A stretch of 64,000 nt of DNA. Source: Aquisediminimonas sp031376385. Lineage in GTDB: Bacteria; Pseudomonadota; Alphaproteobacteria; Sphingomonadales; Sphingomonadaceae. Location: assembly GCA_031376385.1 (NCBI GenBank), contig JANMDQ010000015.1, positions 62,001-126,000 on the forward strand, given 5' to 3'. Below, piece by piece: positions 61,303 through 64,000 of the stretch. Made by a program: the position numbers and the translations under genes. Numbering within the stretch: the first letter of the stretch is position 1; each line of letters starts with the position of its first letter. Below the pieces are notes generated by a model, which did no database searches, was not told the DNA's origin, and was given only the letters and a program-made list of their open reading frames with translations.

Positions 61303-62673
61303 TTAAAGCCGCTCCGGGTTTTCAATCAGATTGGCCAGCGCAGCCATGAAGCGACCAGCATCTGCACCATCAATCGCTCGGTGATCACAGCTGAGTGACA
61401 GATGCAGCACTGGTAGAACGCGTATTGCACCATCATCGTCAACAGGTTCTGACCGCGCAGAGCCGACTGCTAGTATCGCGCCCTGCGGAGGGTTGATGAT
61501 GGCATCAAACTGCTCCACGCCAAACATTCCGAGGTTGGAAAGACTAAAGCTGCCGCCTTCAATTTCGTTTTGCTTCAGTTTGCCGGCTCGCGCCCGTTCT
61601 GCCAAATCAGCCATTGCCGTATTGATTTCGGTGACAGCCAAGTGATTCGCGTTCGCAACAATCGGCGTAATCAGGCCGCCATCGGTTGCAACGGCAACGC
61701 TGATGTCCGCAGTGGCAAATTGGTGAACATCGTCGCCGTGCACCTGAATATTGACCGCGGGCACCTCTATTAATGCCAGAGCGCAGGCTCGGATCAAATA
61801 GTCGTTGATGCTAGGCTTCGGATCGGCGGCGGCACGAAGCTTAATCAGTCTGTCGGCGCGCACACGTCTGCGGACATAGAAATGTGGGATTGTTGACTTT
61901 GACTCTGTCAGTCTGCGCGCAATTGCTTTGCGCATTTTTGACATGGGTATAACGACCGGTCCAGTGCCAGACAACGCCGGCGCCGAGGCGCCTGCGACAC
62001 TAAGGATGTCCGCCTTGCAGATGCGCCCGCGTGGACCAGTGCCTTGCAAGCCAGAAAGATCGACGCCGTGCATAGCCGCCAGCCGCCTCGCCATGGGCGA
62101 CGCAAATGATGTCGACAGCGGCGTCAATTCATATGCACCACTGAGTGATAACGATTTCTCATCACGCGTTGCCTGAAGCACATCTTGGAGGGATATCCGT
62201 CCTCCTCTCCCCGTTCCAGTAATTGTTGTGATGTCAAATCCGCGCGCGATGGCTTCAGCATGCCCTGCTGGACTGATCTTCCTTCGGTCCGCTGCAGGCG
62301 CTTGCGTGGGCTCTGGCATAACAACAGTTTCAGGCACTAGTGACGGATTCACACTGGCAATAGCGTCAGCATTACGACCGCCTCCTTTGAAACTATCGAC
62401 AAAGGCATCAATCTCTTCGGCGCTTGAGTCGGGGTCCCCGTAAACGGCAAGCAGGGCCCCAACCGGGTAGACTTCGCCTGCCTGTGCCATCAGCCTGACA
62501 AGGCAACCGTCGGCCTCAGCTTCGATTTCATTGGTAATTTTGTCAGTTTCGATCAGCGTGAGCACGGCATTCCGCGAAAAACGTTCGCGTTCCGCCACCA
62601 TCCATTCCGCAACTGTGCCTTCGCTCATTTCAATGCCCCATTTGGGCATTGTGAAAGCCTTGAGATTTGCCAT
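61303..62673 (-). CDS. 2-oxoacid dehydrogenase E2 (dihydrolipoamide acyltransferase), two E3-binding domains
   Basis: A 456-residue E2. The lipoyl domain (about 1-80) has the acceptor K45 in ETDKITNE. Two peripheral subunit-binding domains are apparent, about 132-166 (ISPAGHAEAIARGFDITTIT to GGRISLQDV) and 190-225 (ASPMARRLAAMHGVDL to GRICKADIL). The catalytic domain (about 238-456) carries DHRAIDG with H431 and D435. A single binding domain is the norm. With the E1 subunits it forms a pyruvate-, acetoin- or branched-chain-type complex; E3 is not encoded here. Confidence 0.9.
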   Translation of the reverse strand: MANLKAFTMPKWGIEMSEGTVAEWMVAERERFSRNAVLTLIETDKITNEIEAEADGCLVRLMAQAGEVYPVGALLAVYGDPDSSAEEIDAFVDSFKGGGRNADAIASVNPSLVPETVVMPEPTQAPAADRRKISPAGHAEAIARGFDITTITGTGRGGRISLQDVLQATRDEKSLSLSGAYELTPLSTSFASPMARRLAAMHGVDLSGLQGTGPRGRICKADILSVAGASAPALSGTGPVVIPMSKMRKAIARRLTESKSTIPHFYVRRRVRADRLIKLRAAADPKPSINDYLIRACALALIEVPAVNIQVHGDDVHQFATADISVAVATDGGLITPIVANANHLAVTEINTAMADLAERARAGKLKQNEIEGGSFSLSNLGMFGVEQFDAIINPPQGAILAVGSARSEPVDDDGAIRVLPVLHLSLSCDHRAIDGADAGRFMAALANLIENPERL

Positions 62674-62684
62674 TTTTCCCGCCC

Positions 62685-63695
62685 CTATCGAAACGCAAGT
62701 GTGCGACGGACCGCAGCTTCAACTTCGACTGGGCTCGGTAGCCATGCCTTTTCAAGCTCACGGGCAAAGGGAGTTGGGGTGTGCGGCGGCGTCACCATTT
62801 CTATCGGAGCTCTGAGTGACGTGAAGGCTCTCGACGCAACAAGCCCTGCGATGTCGGACGCCAAGCTGCAACGCGGCGGGCTTTCGTCCACGATGACTAA
62901 CCGCCCTGTTGCTTCAACAGAATCGAGAATGGCCTCTTCATCTAATGGGCTGGTGGTGCGTAAATCAATGACGTCACAGCCAATGCGTTCGGCGGCAAGT
63001 TTATCTGCGGCGACTTCGGAAACGCTGACCATAAGGCCGCACGTCACGATGGTAACATCGCCCCCTTCGCGGGCCATCCGGGCCTGACCGAACGGAACCC
63101 GGTAGTCCCCATCTGGCACTTCACCGCTAACCGCGAACAAAGACTTATGTTCAAAGAACATGACCGGGTCATCACCGCGCAATGCCTCGGTCAGCAGTCC
63201 CTTGGCGTCTGCTGGTGTGGTGGGCATCACAACCTTGAGGCCGGGAATGGAAGTCATCATGGCATAGACCGACTGGCTATGCTGAGCGGCCGCATTCATG
63301 CCAGCGCCGTAGATCATTCTGACGACAGCCGGACAAGTGGTTTTGCCGCCAAACATATAGCGGAACTTGGCCATCTGATTCCAAAGCTGATCGAGGCTAA
63401 CCCCAACAAAATCAGCAAACATCAATTCTGCAATCGGGCGCTTTCCCGCAAGTGCGAGCCCCGCGGCTGCCCCAATAATGGCGCTTTCGGAAATCGGGGT
63501 GTCGATCACTCTGTTGGCCCCAAATTTGGCGTAGAGGCCCGTTGTTGCCCCCCAAATTCCACCAATCGCTTCGGGGCCGCCAGCGGTTCCGTTGCCGCCG
63601 ACGATATCTTCGCCGAGAACCAGAACATCCGGATTGCGTTCCATTTCAGCATGGATCGTCTGGTTGATCGCTTCGCGGATCGTCATCTTTGTCAT
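62685..63695 (-). CDS. 2-oxoacid dehydrogenase E1 beta subunit
   Basis: A 336-residue transketolase-like subunit that binds the pyrimidine ring of thiamine diphosphate. VLGEDIVGGNGTAGGP, RVIDTPISESAIIGAA and IVDESPPRCSLASDIAG are family segments. The sequence around FGANRVIDTPISE is close to the acetoin dehydrogenase AcoB group, but substrate cannot be fixed. Coupled with E1 alpha upstream and E2 downstream. Confidence 0.92.
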   Translation of the reverse strand: MTKMTIREAINQTIHAEMERNPDVLVLGEDIVGGNGTAGGPEAIGGIWGATTGLYAKFGANRVIDTPISESAIIGAAAGLALAGKRPIAELMFADFVGVSLDQLWNQMAKFRYMFGGKTTCPAVVRMIYGAGMNAAAQHSQSVYAMMTSIPGLKVVMPTTPADAKGLLTEALRGDDPVMFFEHKSLFAVSGEVPDGDYRVPFGQARMAREGGDVTIVTCGLMVSVSEVAADKLAAERIGCDVIDLRTTSPLDEEAILDSVEATGRLVIVDESPPRCSLASDIAGLVASRAFTSLRAPIEMVTPPHTPTPFARELEKAWLPSPVEVEAAVRRTLAFR

Positions 63696-63710
63696 TGGTC
63701 CGCGCTCCCT

Positions 63711-64000
63711 TTAATATGCAACATAAACATCAGTAAGAACTGTAGCTGGATCGGGCGGAGCTGCGGCTCTGGCCTCCGTCGTTGCTGCTTCGATTAGGGC
63801 CAATGCTTCTGCATCAACGGCGTCCAGATCAGCATGATCGAGTAATCCTGCGGTTGTTACTTTTACGCGAAATGCCTTGAGACAATCTCGCTCTTCGCGA
63901 ATGCGGTCGATTTCTCCCGGGCCGCGATAGCGCTGCGGGTCACCTTCAAAATGGCCGTAGAACCGCTCTGTATCCAGCTCAATGGACGCAGGCCCATGTC
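63711..64000 (-). CDS. 2-oxoacid dehydrogenase E1 alpha subunit (partial)
   Basis: The C-terminal 95 residues of E1 alpha enter the window from the right edge. HGPASIELDTERFYGHFEGD, QRYRGPGE and a conserved tail VLTDVYVAY are visible; GHFEGDPQRYR is the usual stretch. It ends 16 bases before the E1 beta start. The 5' part lies beyond the window. Confidence 0.88.
   Translation of the reverse strand, partial: HGPASIELDTERFYGHFEGDPQRYRGPGEIDRIREERDCLKAFRVKVTTAGLLDHADLDAVDAEALALIEAATTEARAAAPPDPATVLTDVYVAY

Noticed and set aside
1..64000. CRISPR array or prophage
   Set aside because: No regularly spaced short repeats, no integrase, terminase or capsid gene were seen; the sheath gene is alone.

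Overview
The window looks like chromosomal DNA of an alphaproteobacterium of the order Sphingomonadales (Sphingopyxis/Sphingorhabdus-like). This rests on the gene neighbourhoods (LOG protein plus CrtB; DnaJ-BrkB-FabI; DciA-DsbA-DsbA-SMC beside mutY; YbbN-LonN-Trm112; cmk-rpsA-ihfB; clpP-clpX), on many acyl-CoA catabolic genes with a large TonB-dependent receptor, and on the short palindromic repeats (arms like CTGAGCTTGTCGAAG) scattered between genes. The genus is inference; no rRNA is present.

Layout. 1-1610: LOG family protein and phytoene synthase, translationally coupled; crtB carries a 72-bp palindromic repeat inside its reading frame. 1714-16287: a catabolic island with SDRs, three acyl-CoA dehydrogenases, a GPH transporter, zinc alcohol dehydrogenase, an APH-like kinase, a serine hydrolase and a FadJ-type enzyme. 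Two matching 16-bp operator-like sites lie at its two main promoters, and an ACAD + APH pair recalls levulinate LvaC/LvaA and eukaryotic ACAD10/11. 16441-22193: CHAP protein, DUF4112 protein, an IS630 scar, fabI-brkB-dnaJ, an orphan phage-tail-sheath gene, a 35-codon stub of typA and an IS5-family scar. 22194-25233: two peptide-type solute-binding lipoproteins without transporter genes, and tRNA-Leu(UAA).

25306-36193: core genes, mostly on the minus strand: ihfB, rpsA (with a clear terminator), cmk, pdeM, DUF3297, clpX and clpP, then a divergent second ClpP, a CorA-type transporter, a siroheme-synthase-like protein, glutathione peroxidase and small proteins. 36261-43491: dnaE1 and the sulfate-activation genes cysQ-cysD-cysNC. 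43695-54751: smc, two DsbA-like proteins and DciA-like, then mutY, a Tat-type serine hydrolase, nudC, a globin-like protein, tRNA-Gly, YbbN, LonN and a 58-residue Trm112 protein.

54984-64000: a second accessory catabolic region with a TonB-dependent receptor followed by a strong terminator, a possible DUF6285 remnant, an MFS transporter, a CurA-like reductase and an NmrA-like protein. Convergent to these lies a 2-oxoacid dehydrogenase operon (E1alpha, cut by the window end, E1beta, and an E2 that appears to carry two E3-binding domains).

The most interesting signals are the in-frame palindrome in crtB, the shared operator and putative 4-hydroxyacyl-CoA module of the catabolic island, and the orphan sheath gene beside the typA stub and IS scar. 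No CRISPR array, integrase, complete insertion sequence or replication origin was found.
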